Under the pieces are notes generated by a model that saw only the letters and a program-made list of their open reading frames with translations, did not search any database and was not told the DNA's origin. From assembly GCA_016699835.1 (NCBI GenBank), contig CP064987.1:1364001-1428000 (forward strand): a stretch of DNA of 64,000 bases. Direction: 5' to 3'. Origin of the DNA: Phycisphaerales bacterium (GTDB lineage Bacteria; Planctomycetota; Phycisphaerae; Phycisphaerales; UBA1924). The position numbers and the translations under genes were made by a program. This document shows, in pieces, positions 42,197 to 50,915 of this stretch. Every line of letters starts with the position of its first letter. The first letter of the stretch is position 1.

Positions 42197-43423
42197 TTAC
42201 TTCACGATCTGGCTCATCTTGAAGATGGGCAGAATGATGGCCATGGCGATGAAGCCGACGACTGTACCCATCATGAGGATCATGATGGGCTCGATCATGG
42301 ACGTTGCCGCCTTGATCGCGTCCTTTAACTGCTTGGAGTAGAAGACCGAGATCTCGTCGAGGACCTCGCCCAACTTACCGGACTCCTCGCCCGCGGCGAT
42401 CATCTGGGTGACCGCCTTGGGAAGGATCGCGTCCTTCATGAGCGCGTGGGTGATCTTCTTGCCGGTCTTCACGTGCGCGTGCACCTTCAGCCACACCGAG
42501 CGGAAGATCGAGTTCCCGGAGATCTCGCCGGTGATCGAGAGCGTGTCGAGCATCGGCACGCCGGCGTTGATCAACTGGCCCATCGTCTGGAGCGATCGGC
42601 TGATGTAGAGCGCCCGGAACATCCCGCGGAAGATCGGGACGCTCAACTTGGCCTTGTCCACCCAGAAGCGACCGACCTCGGTCTTCGTGAACGCGAAGAC
42701 GACGCCGCCGATGATCAAGGCGCCCGCGAGGAGCAGGTACCACTTCTCCACCATGAACTTCGAGAGCCCCAGCAGGAACTTCGTGGCCCAGGGGAGGATC
42801 TCCTCCTTGCCCTGGAAGACGCCCGCGAACTTGGGGAGCACGAACGTGAGCAGGAAGACCGTCACGCCGACCGCCAGCGTGCCGATGATCACCGGGTAGA
42901 TCGCGGCGCCGACGACCATCTTCCGCGTCTCGAGTTGCTGCCCGATGTACGCGGCGATTCGGTCGAGCATCTTCGAGAAACTGCCCGACATCTCCGAGGC
43001 GCGGACCATGTTGACGTAGAGCGGGTTGAAGAGTTTCGGGTGCTTCGCGATCGCCTCCGAGAACTGCTTGCCCGACTCGACGTCGTTCTTGAGCTTGATG
43101 ATGACCTTCTTGAACCCGACGTGGGTGGTCTGCTCGCCGATGCCGTCGAGCGCCGCGCGGAGGTTGATGCCGGCGCGGATCATGACCGCCAACTGCGTGG
43201 TGAAGTCGAGGACGTGCTTCTGCGTGGGCTTCCCCGAGTTCGCCTCGCGGAAGCGATCCATCAGAGACTTGGCCTCCTCGCTTCCGCTCACCGCGGTCAA
43301 GGAGAGAACATGCGACCCCTGGTTGCGCAGAACCGCCGCGGCGGTCTGGGCCGTGTCGGCGGAGACGACCCCGACCTGCACCTGGCCGTTGGCGTTGCGA
43401 ATCTGGTAGCGATAGTTGGCCAT
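42197..43423 (-). CDS. pilC: Type II secretion/type IV pilus inner-membrane protein
   Basis: This PilC/GspF-family platform protein has 408 residues, two homologous GspF domains (about residues 70-195 and 275-400) and three membrane helices (near 168-190, 222-245 and 378-402). Conserved stretches include DFTTQLAVMIRAGINL, MVRASEMSGSFSKML, LQTMGQLINAGVPMLDTL and MIAAGEESGKLGEVL. It anchors the ATPase to the assembly machine. The gene is next to pilT on the minus strand. Confidence 0.93.
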   Translation of the reverse strand: MANYRYQIRNANGQVQVGVVSADTAQTAAAVLRNQGSHVLSLTAVSGSEEAKSLMDRFREANSGKPTQKHVLDFTTQLAVMIRAGINLRAALDGIGEQTTHVGFKKVIIKLKNDVESGKQFSEAIAKHPKLFNPLYVNMVRASEMSGSFSKMLDRIAAYIGQQLETRKMVVGAAIYPVIIGTLAVGVTVFLLTFVLPKFAGVFQGKEEILPWATKFLLGLSKFMVEKWYLLLAGALIIGGVVFAFTKTEVGRFWVDKAKLSVPIFRGMFRALYISRSLQTMGQLINAGVPMLDTLSITGEISGNSIFRSVWLKVHAHVKTGKKITHALMKDAILPKAVTQMIAAGEESGKLGEVLDEISVFYSKQLKDAIKAATSMIEPIMILMMGTVVGFIAMAIILPIFKMSQIVK

Positions 43424-43515
43424 GTCTCACTGGACCCGCCGGGGTTCTCCGTGCGTCTCGCGACGCCGCGAATGTTCCGACCGTCCAACCTCCTTTCCAC
43501 ACACCTCCGACACAC

Positions 43516-44571
43516 TCAGGCCGCCAACTGACGCTCCAGCTTGTCCGGGTATGCGGACTGCGCGATCGCGTCCTCCCGGCTGATCATCCCGTTGAAGTAC
43601 GCCTCGGCGATCGACGCGTCCAGGCTCATCATCCCGATAGCGCGGTTCGTCTCGATCACGTTGGGAATCTCGAAGGTCCGGCACTCGCGGATCAGGTTGC
43701 GCACCGCGGGCGTGCACAAGAGCGTCTCCGTCGCCGGGACCATGCCCGCCCGATCGATTCGACTGAACAGCGTCTGCGAGACGACCGCCTGCAGCGTGTT
43801 CGCCAGCATCGAGCGGATCTGGTTCTGCTGGCCGGCCGGGTACATATCGATGATTCGCTCGACCGTCTGCGAGGCGTTCACCGTGTGCAGCGTGCTGAGC
43901 ACGAGGTGGCCCGTCTCGGCGGCACTGATCGCCAGGGCCGTCGTCTCCAGGTCTCGCATTTCGCCGACGAGGATGATGTCCGGGTCCTGACGCAGCGCGT
44001 GCTTGAGGCCCGACGCGAACGTGGGCATGTCCTGCCCGAGTTCACGCTGCTCGATCACGCACTCCTTGCTCTCGAAGACGTATTCGACCGGGTCCTCGAG
44101 CGTGATGATATGCTTGCGATACCGCTCGTTCATCGCCTGGATCATGGCGGCGAGCGTCGTGGACTTGCCCGAGCCTGTGTCCCCCGTCACCAGCACTAGC
44201 CCTCGCGGGAGGTACGTCAGACGCGCGATGACCTCGGGAAGGTTCAATGCCGCGAGCGGCGGGACCTTCGTCTTGATCATTCGCATCGCCATGCCGACCT
44301 TGCCGCGCTGCATGTGCGCGTTCACGCGGTAGCGGGCCAGCCCGTCCACCGCGAAGGAGAAGTCGGCGTCCTTCTGCTTCTCGAAGGTCGCGAGCGCCTC
44401 GGAGGGAGCCATCTGCTCCAGGAACCGGCGCCCCACCTCGGGCGTGATCACCGGAAGGTCCATAGGCGTCATGACCTGGTGCACTCGCATCACGGGAACT
44501 TGTCCCGCGATCAGGTGAACGTCCGACGCGTCCGCTTCATATGCCGCCTTGAGAATCTTGAGCAGGTCCAA
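43516..44571 (-). CDS. pilT: Type IV pilus retraction ATPase PilT-like
   Basis: The 351-residue protein has a Walker A motif (GDTGSGKSTT), an Asp box (LEDPVEYVF), a Walker B region (DIILVGEMRDLET) and His box (ETGHLVLSTLHT) of PilT/secretion ATPases. The C-terminal AIRNLIRE-like motif reads AVRNLIRECR. It powers pilus retraction or, in this context, secretion. Translation starts at TTG 44571, preceded by GGAGG at six bases. It is the first gene of the minus-strand pilus operon. Confidence 0.94.
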   Translation of the reverse strand: MDLLKILKAAYEADASDVHLIAGQVPVMRVHQVMTPMDLPVITPEVGRRFLEQMAPSEALATFEKQKDADFSFAVDGLARYRVNAHMQRGKVGMAMRMIKTKVPPLAALNLPEVIARLTYLPRGLVLVTGDTGSGKSTTLAAMIQAMNERYRKHIITLEDPVEYVFESKECVIEQRELGQDMPTFASGLKHALRQDPDIILVGEMRDLETTALAISAAETGHLVLSTLHTVNASQTVERIIDMYPAGQQNQIRSMLANTLQAVVSQTLFSRIDRAGMVPATETLLCTPAVRNLIRECRTFEIPNVIETNRAIGMMSLDASIAEAYFNGMISREDAIAQSAYPDKLERQLAA

Positions 44572-44730
44572 TGGGGGCCTCCATCCGGGCTAGCCGTGCC
44601 CCTACACATCGGTCCTTCGACCTCTCATGTTGACGAAGCCCTCGCGCTCGATTCTCCTACCCCACACCAAACCCCATAAGCGAGGCACAACCCGCACAGT
44701 CGGCACAGTTCGCCCCGGTCCACCGGCGAG

Positions 44731-45204
44731 TCAGTCGGGATTCGCCACCAGCGCCTCGCGGGCCGCCACCGCGAGCCGGTCGCACCGCTCGTTCTCCGGG
44801 TGCTCGCTGTGCCCGCGTATCCAATGAAAGCGCACGTCGTGGGTCTGCATCAGGAGGTCGAGCGCTTCCCACAAGTCCCTGTTCTTCACGGGCTTGCGAT
44901 CCGCGGTCGTCCAGCCGCGCTTCTTCCAGTTCGCCATCCAACTCTTCATCCCGTCGAGGACATACCTCGAGTCCGAGAACAGATCGACACCCGAAGGCTT
45001 CGTGAGCGCTTTCAGCCCCTCGATCACCGCGCGGAGTTCCATACGGTTATTGGTCGTGTCCAACTCGGCCCCGCTCGCCTCGCGGGCCGTCCCGCTCGCC
45101 GGGTGCTTGAGGATGTACGCCCACCCACCCGGCCCGGGATTCCCCGAGCACGCCCCATCGGTGTGCAACTCCACGCGTGGGAGACCGGCAAAGTGGTGCG
45201 TCAT
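44731..45204 (-). CDS. rnhA: Ribonuclease HI
   Basis: RNase HI removes RNA from RNA-DNA hybrids. The 157-residue protein has the conserved active-site residues in LHTDGACSGNPGPGGW (Asp), TTNNRMELRAVIEGL (Glu), FSDSRYVLDGM (Asp) and ERCDRLA (Asp). Length is standard. The start ATG overlaps the glycogen synthase stop by four bases. The following 159 bases up to pilT hold only a GCACA-rich stretch and no recognisable site. Confidence 0.95.
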   Translation of the reverse strand: MTHHFAGLPRVELHTDGACSGNPGPGGWAYILKHPASGTAREASGAELDTTNNRMELRAVIEGLKALTKPSGVDLFSDSRYVLDGMKSWMANWKKRGWTTADRKPVKNRDLWEALDLLMQTHDVRFHWIRGHSEHPENERCDRLAVAAREALVANPD

Positions 45205-47348
45205 CGCGCCCGCTCCACGCCGAATCCACCCGCGCTCCCGACACCACCCATCCCCATCCGTCGGCCCGCGACGAGTGACGCCGCCGAGACCATCGCGACG
45301 CCGCCGGTCTCGCCGGAGCGTTCGGCGTCGAATCGCGCAAGGGCCAGGTCGTACGCCGTCGTGTACGCCTTGCCGAGTTTCTCCCAGTCGAACTCCCAGG
45401 ATCGTCGATCGACCTCGTTGCGCAGCGCGATGCGGTCGCGGCGTTCGAGCGTGCAGAAGTCGAGCATTCGCCTCGCGAGGTCGCCCGCGGCATCCTGGAA
45501 CGAGCGCCCACGCCGCTTCAGCACGGTCAGGCCCCACGCGTCGTGGTCCTGGTAGGTCTCCTGCGCGTACCTTCCGAACCCCGCGAGGTCGCTCGTCACC
45601 GCGGGGACGCCCATCGCGATGCACTCGAGCGGCGTGTAGCCCCACGGCTCGTACAGGCTCGGGAAGATCCCCATGTGGCACCCACGCACGAACTGGTCGT
45701 ACTCGATCTCCCACAGACGGTTCGTCGGCGTGATGAAGTCCGGGTGATACACCACTTTGACCGGGTCCTCCTCGCGATTGAGGAGACCCAGCACGCGGAC
45801 GTGGTTCAAGACCGGATCGTGCACATCATCCTCGAGGATGTGCGTCACGACCATCGGCAGGCAGGGCTGCCTGAGCGCGTGCTGCGCCCGGCGATACCGC
45901 AACATCCAATACTCATCCACGAGATCGTCGAGTTTCAGGCGTCCGCCCGACGCCGAGCGATAAAAGAGTCGCGAGCCGACGCCTTGTGTGATCTTCTCGC
46001 AGACCTCCCACAACTCGTTGAGCACGCCACGTTTTTCCATCGCGAGGGGATTGATCCCCTTGGTCGCTCGTCGGGAGACCACGAAGAAGACCACTGTCTT
46101 GCCGAGGTTTCTCGTCTTGAGTTCCGAGTTCAGGCGCGCCATCGCCTCCAGGCAGAGATCGAACCCCTTGTTGTGTGGCTCGAACCGCCCGCTCGTGAAG
46201 AAGTACAGCGTCCGATCCAGATCGAAGGAGTAACTCGGGAAGAAGTGCCCCATCGTGAAGCGATGGATCCAGTCCTTGTACTCCTGATGGAACCGCTGCT
46301 GATCGTGCCCGGCGTTGTACATCCCGATCGAGAGGCCATTGGGCGTCACCACATCCACTGACCGCCCGAGGAGTGACGCGCACTCCTCCGCCGTGATCGA
46401 CGAGACGGTCGTGAGGACGTGGGCCCCGTGGGCGCTGGCTCGCTCGATGGCGTGCTGGGCGCGGATGTTGTACGCTGCCGCCTCGTGCGCCTGGTCGATC
46501 CAGGGCAGACGGTCGTAGAGATCGTCATGAGCCGAGGCGATGTACCTTCCCAGCAGCGTCGCGTGCGTCGTGAAGACCGTGGTCACCGGCACGTTCCGAT
46601 GGCGCAGCATCGGGATCGCCATGCCGCTCATCCACTCGTGGAAGTGGGCGATCACCGTCCCCTCGTGGGCGCGCCTCGTGCGCTCCTCCGCGATCGCCTC
46701 GACCAGCCGCCTCGACGCGTCGGCGAAGGAGACCACGCCATCGATGAGCCAGTCCGAGCCGGGCGTCTCGATGCCATGGTCCTTCCAGATCGCGTACTTC
46801 GCCTTCGCCAGATGCTCCGCCGACCCCCAGTGCTCGAGTAGCAAGACCCTCGGCCTGCCGGGGATCAACCACGTCCCGTGGTGCACCCGAAGACCCTCGT
46901 CGCGAAGGCGCCCGATTACGGCCTCGAGCCACTCCGGCGCGGGCATCGGCTCGAACTCCAGGCCCACCTTCCCCGCGTCAAACGGGCCTACCAGCATGTA
47001 CCGTTCGCCCCAGCGCGAGCGGACAAACGGCACCTTCGACCGGATCACCTGATAGATCCCGCCGACCTGGTTACAGACCTCCCACGCGAACTCCAGCAGA
47101 AGCCCCGCCTCGCCGGCGCGCGGCATCACGATCGTCGGCCGCTCCGCGGGGACGGCCCCCTCGCCGACGACGTCACGCGCCAGGGCCTCGTGGTCTCGTT
47201 GAACTTGTGGATCGCTCGGTTGCACGCCTAGGTCTTTCGGCTCGACGAACCCCGCGACTGAATCCAGAGGCGACGACGCACGCCCGGACGATCCCACCGA
47301 GCGTGCGCCCGCCTCTCTCGTCGCCTTCTTCGACGGACGCCTGCCCAT
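45201..47348 (-). CDS. Glycogen synthase, eukaryote-type (GT3 family)
   Basis: The 715-residue product matches the animal/fungal glycogen synthase family (GT3), not the usual bacterial GlgA (GT5). Diagnostic segments are FAWEVCNQVGGIYQVIRSK, HFHEWMSG, ATLLGRYIA, TTVSSITAEECASLL, VTPNGLSI, SGRFEPHNKGFDLCLEAM, and the C-terminal IFPSLYEPWGYTPLECIAMGVPAVTSDLAGFG. Extra disordered residues are at both ends (about 75 N-terminal and 50 C-terminal). A TACAGT box lies nine bases before ATG 47348. It is transcribed divergently from purL and coupled to rnhA. It fits with the GH15 and GH31 genes in glycogen turnover. Confidence 0.9.
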   Translation of the reverse strand: MGRRPSKKATREAGARSVGSSGRASSPLDSVAGFVEPKDLGVQPSDPQVQRDHEALARDVVGEGAVPAERPTIVMPRAGEAGLLLEFAWEVCNQVGGIYQVIRSKVPFVRSRWGERYMLVGPFDAGKVGLEFEPMPAPEWLEAVIGRLRDEGLRVHHGTWLIPGRPRVLLLEHWGSAEHLAKAKYAIWKDHGIETPGSDWLIDGVVSFADASRRLVEAIAEERTRRAHEGTVIAHFHEWMSGMAIPMLRHRNVPVTTVFTTHATLLGRYIASAHDDLYDRLPWIDQAHEAAAYNIRAQHAIERASAHGAHVLTTVSSITAEECASLLGRSVDVVTPNGLSIGMYNAGHDQQRFHQEYKDWIHRFTMGHFFPSYSFDLDRTLYFFTSGRFEPHNKGFDLCLEAMARLNSELKTRNLGKTVVFFVVSRRATKGINPLAMEKRGVLNELWEVCEKITQGVGSRLFYRSASGGRLKLDDLVDEYWMLRYRRAQHALRQPCLPMVVTHILEDDVHDPVLNHVRVLGLLNREEDPVKVVYHPDFITPTNRLWEIEYDQFVRGCHMGIFPSLYEPWGYTPLECIAMGVPAVTSDLAGFGRYAQETYQDHDAWGLTVLKRRGRSFQDAAGDLARRMLDFCTLERRDRIALRNEVDRRSWEFDWEKLGKAYTTAYDLALARFDAERSGETGGVAMVSAASLVAGRRMGMGGVGSAGGFGVERAR

Positions 47349-47357
47349 GACGACAGC

Positions 47358-47363
47358 ACTGTA
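47358..47363 (-). promoter_or_regulatory. -10-like box (TACAGT) of glycogen synthase
   Basis: TACAGT on the minus strand lies nine bases before the ATG at 47348. It is part of a 55-base divergent promoter region shared with purL. Confidence 0.4.
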
Positions 47364-47389
47364 CACACGGCATCCGCATCGCCGCATCC

Positions 47390-47395
47390 ATATGA
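47390..47395 (+). promoter_or_regulatory. -10 box (TATGAT) of purL
   Basis: TATGAT ends eight bases before ATG 47404, leaving no Shine-Dalgarno sequence, so a leaderless message is suggested. Confidence 0.5.
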
Positions 47396-47403
47396 TCGCG
47401 CCC

Positions 47404-50400
47404 ATGCCCCCAGCCACTGCCGCAGACACGAGCACACTGACCCCGCGCGTCCACCGATTCGAGGTCCGCGCCAAGCCGGGCCAGACCGACCCGCGTGCCG
47501 ACGCCCTCGCTCGGAGTGCCGAGTCCCATGGCCTGCGCGCCAACGCCCAGACCGCGTCCATCTATCTCATTGAGGCGACACTGAGTGATGTCCATCTCGA
47601 CCGCCTCGCCTCGCAACTCCTCGCTGATCCCGTTTGCGAGGTGGCCTCCCGGGGCACAAATCCCACGCCATCCAAATACACCACGATCGAGGTCCATCCC
47701 CTCCCCGGCGTGATGGACCCGGCCGCGCAAAGCGTGCGCGAGGCGATCGCCGACCTCCTGGGCATCGAGGCCGATGTTTCCACCGGGATTCGCTTCGACA
47801 TCGATGGCCTCACCAAAGACCAGGCCATCGACCTCGCCCGCGCGACGCTCGCCAACCCCGTCATCCACCAGATCACGACCGCGCCTTTCCACCCGAAGAG
47901 CCTCCCCAAAGGCCACGTCTACACGCTCAATCTCCGCCACGTTCCCATCCGCGACCTGAGCGACGAGCAACTCCTGTCAATGTCGCGTCAGGCGCACCTC
48001 TTTCTCAGCCTCGATGAGATGCGGGCGGTGCAGGCCGAGTATCGCACGCTCGGGCGAGAGCCGACGGACATCGAACTCGAGACCATCGCCCAGACCTGGT
48101 CCGAGCACTGCGTGCACAAGACTCTCAAGAGCACAGTTCGGTACGCGGGCGACTTGCCCACTCCACAGACCGGGAAGCCCCGCCCCGGGCACACCATCAA
48201 CCCCGACGGCACCGTCACCATCACCAACCTTCTGAAATCCACCATCGCCGCCGCCACGCACGAACTCATCGCCGATGGAGTGACGTGGGCGCTCTCGGTC
48301 TTCAAGGACAACTCCGGCGTCGTCGCGCTCGACGACCGCTGGGCCGTCAACATCAAGGTCGAGACGCACAACCGCCCCAGCGCCATCGAGCCGTATGGCG
48401 GGGCCGCCACCGGTGTCGGCGGGTGCATCCGCGACGTCATCGCGACCGGCCTTGGCGCCAAGCCCATCGCGAACACCGACGTCTTCTGCGTTGCCCATCC
48501 CACGCGTGCCGCCGACACGCTCCCGCCCGGCACCATCCCGCCGCGCCGGATCCTCAGCGAGGTCACCGCGGGCGTGCGCGACTATGGCAACCGCATGGGC
48601 ATCCCCACCGTCAACGGGGCCGTTCACTTCGACGACCGGTACGTCGGCAATCCCCTCGTCTTCTGCGGCTGCATCGGCCTGCTCCCGCGCGACCGCATCA
48701 AGGGCGCACCCGCGTCGGGCGATCACATCATCGCGCTCGGCGGACGCACCGGACGCGATGGCATCCACGGCGCCACCTTCTCTTCCGCGGAACTCGAGTC
48801 CAGCGCCTCCACCGAGTTCGCCCATGCCGTCCAGATCGGCAACGCCATCGAGGAGAAACGCCTCCTCGATGCCATTCTCCGCGCGCGCAGCGCCGGCCCG
48901 AACAGCACGCCGCTCTACTCGGCTCTCACCGACTGCGGCGCGGGTGGCTTCTCCTCCGCCATCGGCGAACTCGGCTCGACGCTCGGCGCCCAGGTCCACC
49001 TCGATCGCGCGCCGTTGAAATACGCCGGCCTCTCCTACACCGAGATCTGGATCAGCGAGGCCCAGGAACGCATCATCCTCGCCGTCCCCGCGAAGCACAT
49101 CGACGCGCTCCGCGCCATCTGCAAAGACGAGGGCGTCGAGTTCGCCGATCTCGGGCACTTCGGCACGCCCGAGCAGGACCTCGTCCTCCTGTACCACGCG
49201 ACCGAGGTCGGGCGCCTCCCCATGCATTTCCTGCACGACGGCATCCCCACGCCCACGCGCGAGGCCGTCTGGTCCACGCCCGCAAGCCCGACGAATCCGA
49301 CTTCCGCCACGCCTCCCGCAATTGCCGATGCGCTCCTCTCGCTCCTCGCCCATCCCACCATCGCCTCCAAGCACTGGCTTATTCGCCAGTATGACCATGA
49401 GGTGCAGGGGAACACGATCGTCAAGCCGCTGGTGGGTCCATCGGGTCGAGGCCCGAGCGACGCCGCCGTGCTCCAGCCCGTACCAGGCTCACCCGCCGGC
49501 GTCGCCATCGCCTGTGGTCTGCAGACGCCTGTCGGCGATCCGGCCCTCGGCGGCGACACCTACGCCATGGCGCTCGCCGCCATCGACGAGTGCGTGCGCA
49601 ACCTCGTCTGCGTCGGCGCCGACCCGTCGCGCATCGCCATCCTCGACAACTTCTGCTGGCCCTCGTGCGAGAAGCCCGCCAACCTCGCCACGCTCGTCCG
49701 CGCCTGCGAGGGGTGCTACGACGCCGCCCACGCCTATCGCACGCCATTCGTCAGCGGCAAGGACTCGCTCAACAACCAACTCCGCTACACCGACCCCAAG
49801 ACCGGCGAGAAGAAGGTCATCGAGATCCCCCCCACGCTTCTCATCACCGGGCTCGGGCGACTCGAGGACGCCGCCCACGCCATCACCATGGACGCCAAGC
49901 GCCCGGGGCATGTCCTCGCCCTCGTCGGGCAGACCACGCCCGAGATGCGTGCCAGCCTCTATGCCGAGCGCTTCGGCGTGCACGAGTCGTGGGGACCGCT
50001 CGCCAACCACATCCCCGCGCCAAGTCTCCGTGTCGGCCCCGCGACGGCGCGAGCGGTGCACGCCATGATCGCGGGACAACTTATCCAGAGCGCCCACGAC
50101 TGCTCCGAGGGTGGCCTCCTCGTCGCCCTCGCCGAGATGCTCATCGCCACCACAGGCCCCGACGCCCCAACACCCTCACTCGGCGCCGACCTCCTCATGG
50201 GCCATGGGCACGCCTCGCCCCACCAACTCGCGTTCGCCGAATCCCCCTCGCGCTACATCCTCGAGATCCACGAGGACGACGTCGCTCGCGCGCGCACCAT
50301 CGCCGAGCGCGAGCCGGGCATTCGCTTCGAGATCCTCGGCGTTCTCACCGAGACAGGCCGCCTCTCCTGGCGCGATCAGCACCTCGACCTCGAGGTCCGT

Positions 50401-50439
50401 GACCTCGCCAAAGCCTGGCTCAATCCCCTGGATTGGTAA
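47404..50439 (+). CDS. purL: Phosphoribosylformylglycinamidine synthase: PurS-like tandem fused to PurL
   Basis: The 1011-residue product catalyses the ATP-dependent step of purine synthesis. Residues 1-190 hold two PurS-like segments (RFEVRAKPGQTDPRADALAR and IEVHPLPGVMDPAAQSVRE). From about 200 onward is the PurL synthetase (WSEHCVHKT, VETHNRPSAIEPYGGAATGVGG, PTVNGAVHF, TDCGAGGFSSAIGELGS, DSLNNQLRY). The glutaminase (PurQ) domain present in the 1300-residue proteobacterial enzyme is absent, so a separate PurQ must exist elsewhere. The start is chosen as ATG 47404, eight bases after TATGAT; ATG 47392 is an alternative. Confidence 0.93.
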   Translation: MPPATAADTSTLTPRVHRFEVRAKPGQTDPRADALARSAESHGLRANAQTASIYLIEATLSDVHLDRLASQLLADPVCEVASRGTNPTPSKYTTIEVHPLPGVMDPAAQSVREAIADLLGIEADVSTGIRFDIDGLTKDQAIDLARATLANPVIHQITTAPFHPKSLPKGHVYTLNLRHVPIRDLSDEQLLSMSRQAHLFLSLDEMRAVQAEYRTLGREPTDIELETIAQTWSEHCVHKTLKSTVRYAGDLPTPQTGKPRPGHTINPDGTVTITNLLKSTIAAATHELIADGVTWALSVFKDNSGVVALDDRWAVNIKVETHNRPSAIEPYGGAATGVGGCIRDVIATGLGAKPIANTDVFCVAHPTRAADTLPPGTIPPRRILSEVTAGVRDYGNRMGIPTVNGAVHFDDRYVGNPLVFCGCIGLLPRDRIKGAPASGDHIIALGGRTGRDGIHGATFSSAELESSASTEFAHAVQIGNAIEEKRLLDAILRARSAGPNSTPLYSALTDCGAGGFSSAIGELGSTLGAQVHLDRAPLKYAGLSYTEIWISEAQERIILAVPAKHIDALRAICKDEGVEFADLGHFGTPEQDLVLLYHATEVGRLPMHFLHDGIPTPTREAVWSTPASPTNPTSATPPAIADALLSLLAHPTIASKHWLIRQYDHEVQGNTIVKPLVGPSGRGPSDAAVLQPVPGSPAGVAIACGLQTPVGDPALGGDTYAMALAAIDECVRNLVCVGADPSRIAILDNFCWPSCEKPANLATLVRACEGCYDAAHAYRTPFVSGKDSLNNQLRYTDPKTGEKKVIEIPPTLLITGLGRLEDAAHAITMDAKRPGHVLALVGQTTPEMRASLYAERFGVHESWGPLANHIPAPSLRVGPATARAVHAMIAGQLIQSAHDCSEGGLLVALAEMLIATTGPDAPTPSLGADLLMGHGHASPHQLAFAESPSRYILEIHEDDVARARTIAEREPGIRFEILGVLTETGRLSWRDQHLDLEVRDLAKAWLNPLDW

Positions 50440-50512
50440 TCAGCCGGGCCTGCCGTGACACTCTCGTCACAAACATCGTGCGAACACCGAACCGCGATCA
50501 AGATCGATCCGT

Positions 50513-50518
50513 TATACT
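50513..50518 (+). promoter_or_regulatory. -10 box (TATACT) of STAS gene
   Basis: TATACT ends seven bases before ATG 50526, with no ribosome-binding site between. It is the clearest leaderless-type arrangement in the window. No good -35 box is apparent. Confidence 0.6.
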
Positions 50519-50525
50519 TGTCGCC

Positions 50526-50915
50526 ATGCCCACGGAATGGTCTGACGACATCGTGATTGCGGAACTCGCCGATGAGCCTGCTCTCTCTGATGAGTTGACG
50601 GGGATTGTGCAGCGTCTGGAGTCCACCGACGCCCGCAAGCCCAGCGTCGTCCTGAACTTCGCCGGTGTGTCGTATGTCAACAGTTCCAACCTTGCCCAAC
50701 TTCTCAAGATCAAGAGCCGCCTGAAGGAAGCCGGGCGGACGCTGCGGCTGTGCTCGGTCTCGGACGATGTCTGGTCCGTGCTCATGGTGACCGGTCTGGA
50801 CAAGGTCTTCCAGTTCCATCCAGACCCGATGACCGCGCTCGCGGCGATCCAGATCGACATCGCCAACGACGACGAGACACCCAAGGCCGACGGCCCGCGC
50901 GGAGGCCGGCGTTGA
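50526..50915 (+). CDS. STAS-domain protein (anti-sigma factor antagonist-like)
   Basis: The 129-residue product is a single STAS domain, with VVLNFAGVSYVNSSNLAQLL containing the likely phosphorylatable Ser (near residue 57). Family members bind anti-sigma kinases and release sigma factors, or regulate transport. The C-terminal tail is Lys/Arg/Gly-rich. The TGA stop overlaps the TTG start of the ABC ATPase by three to four bases. A longer frame upstream is rejected in favour of ATG 50526. Confidence 0.82.
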   Translation: MPTEWSDDIVIAELADEPALSDELTGIVQRLESTDARKPSVVLNFAGVSYVNSSNLAQLLKIKSRLKEAGRTLRLCSVSDDVWSVLMVTGLDKVFQFHPDPMTALAAIQIDIANDDETPKADGPRGGRR

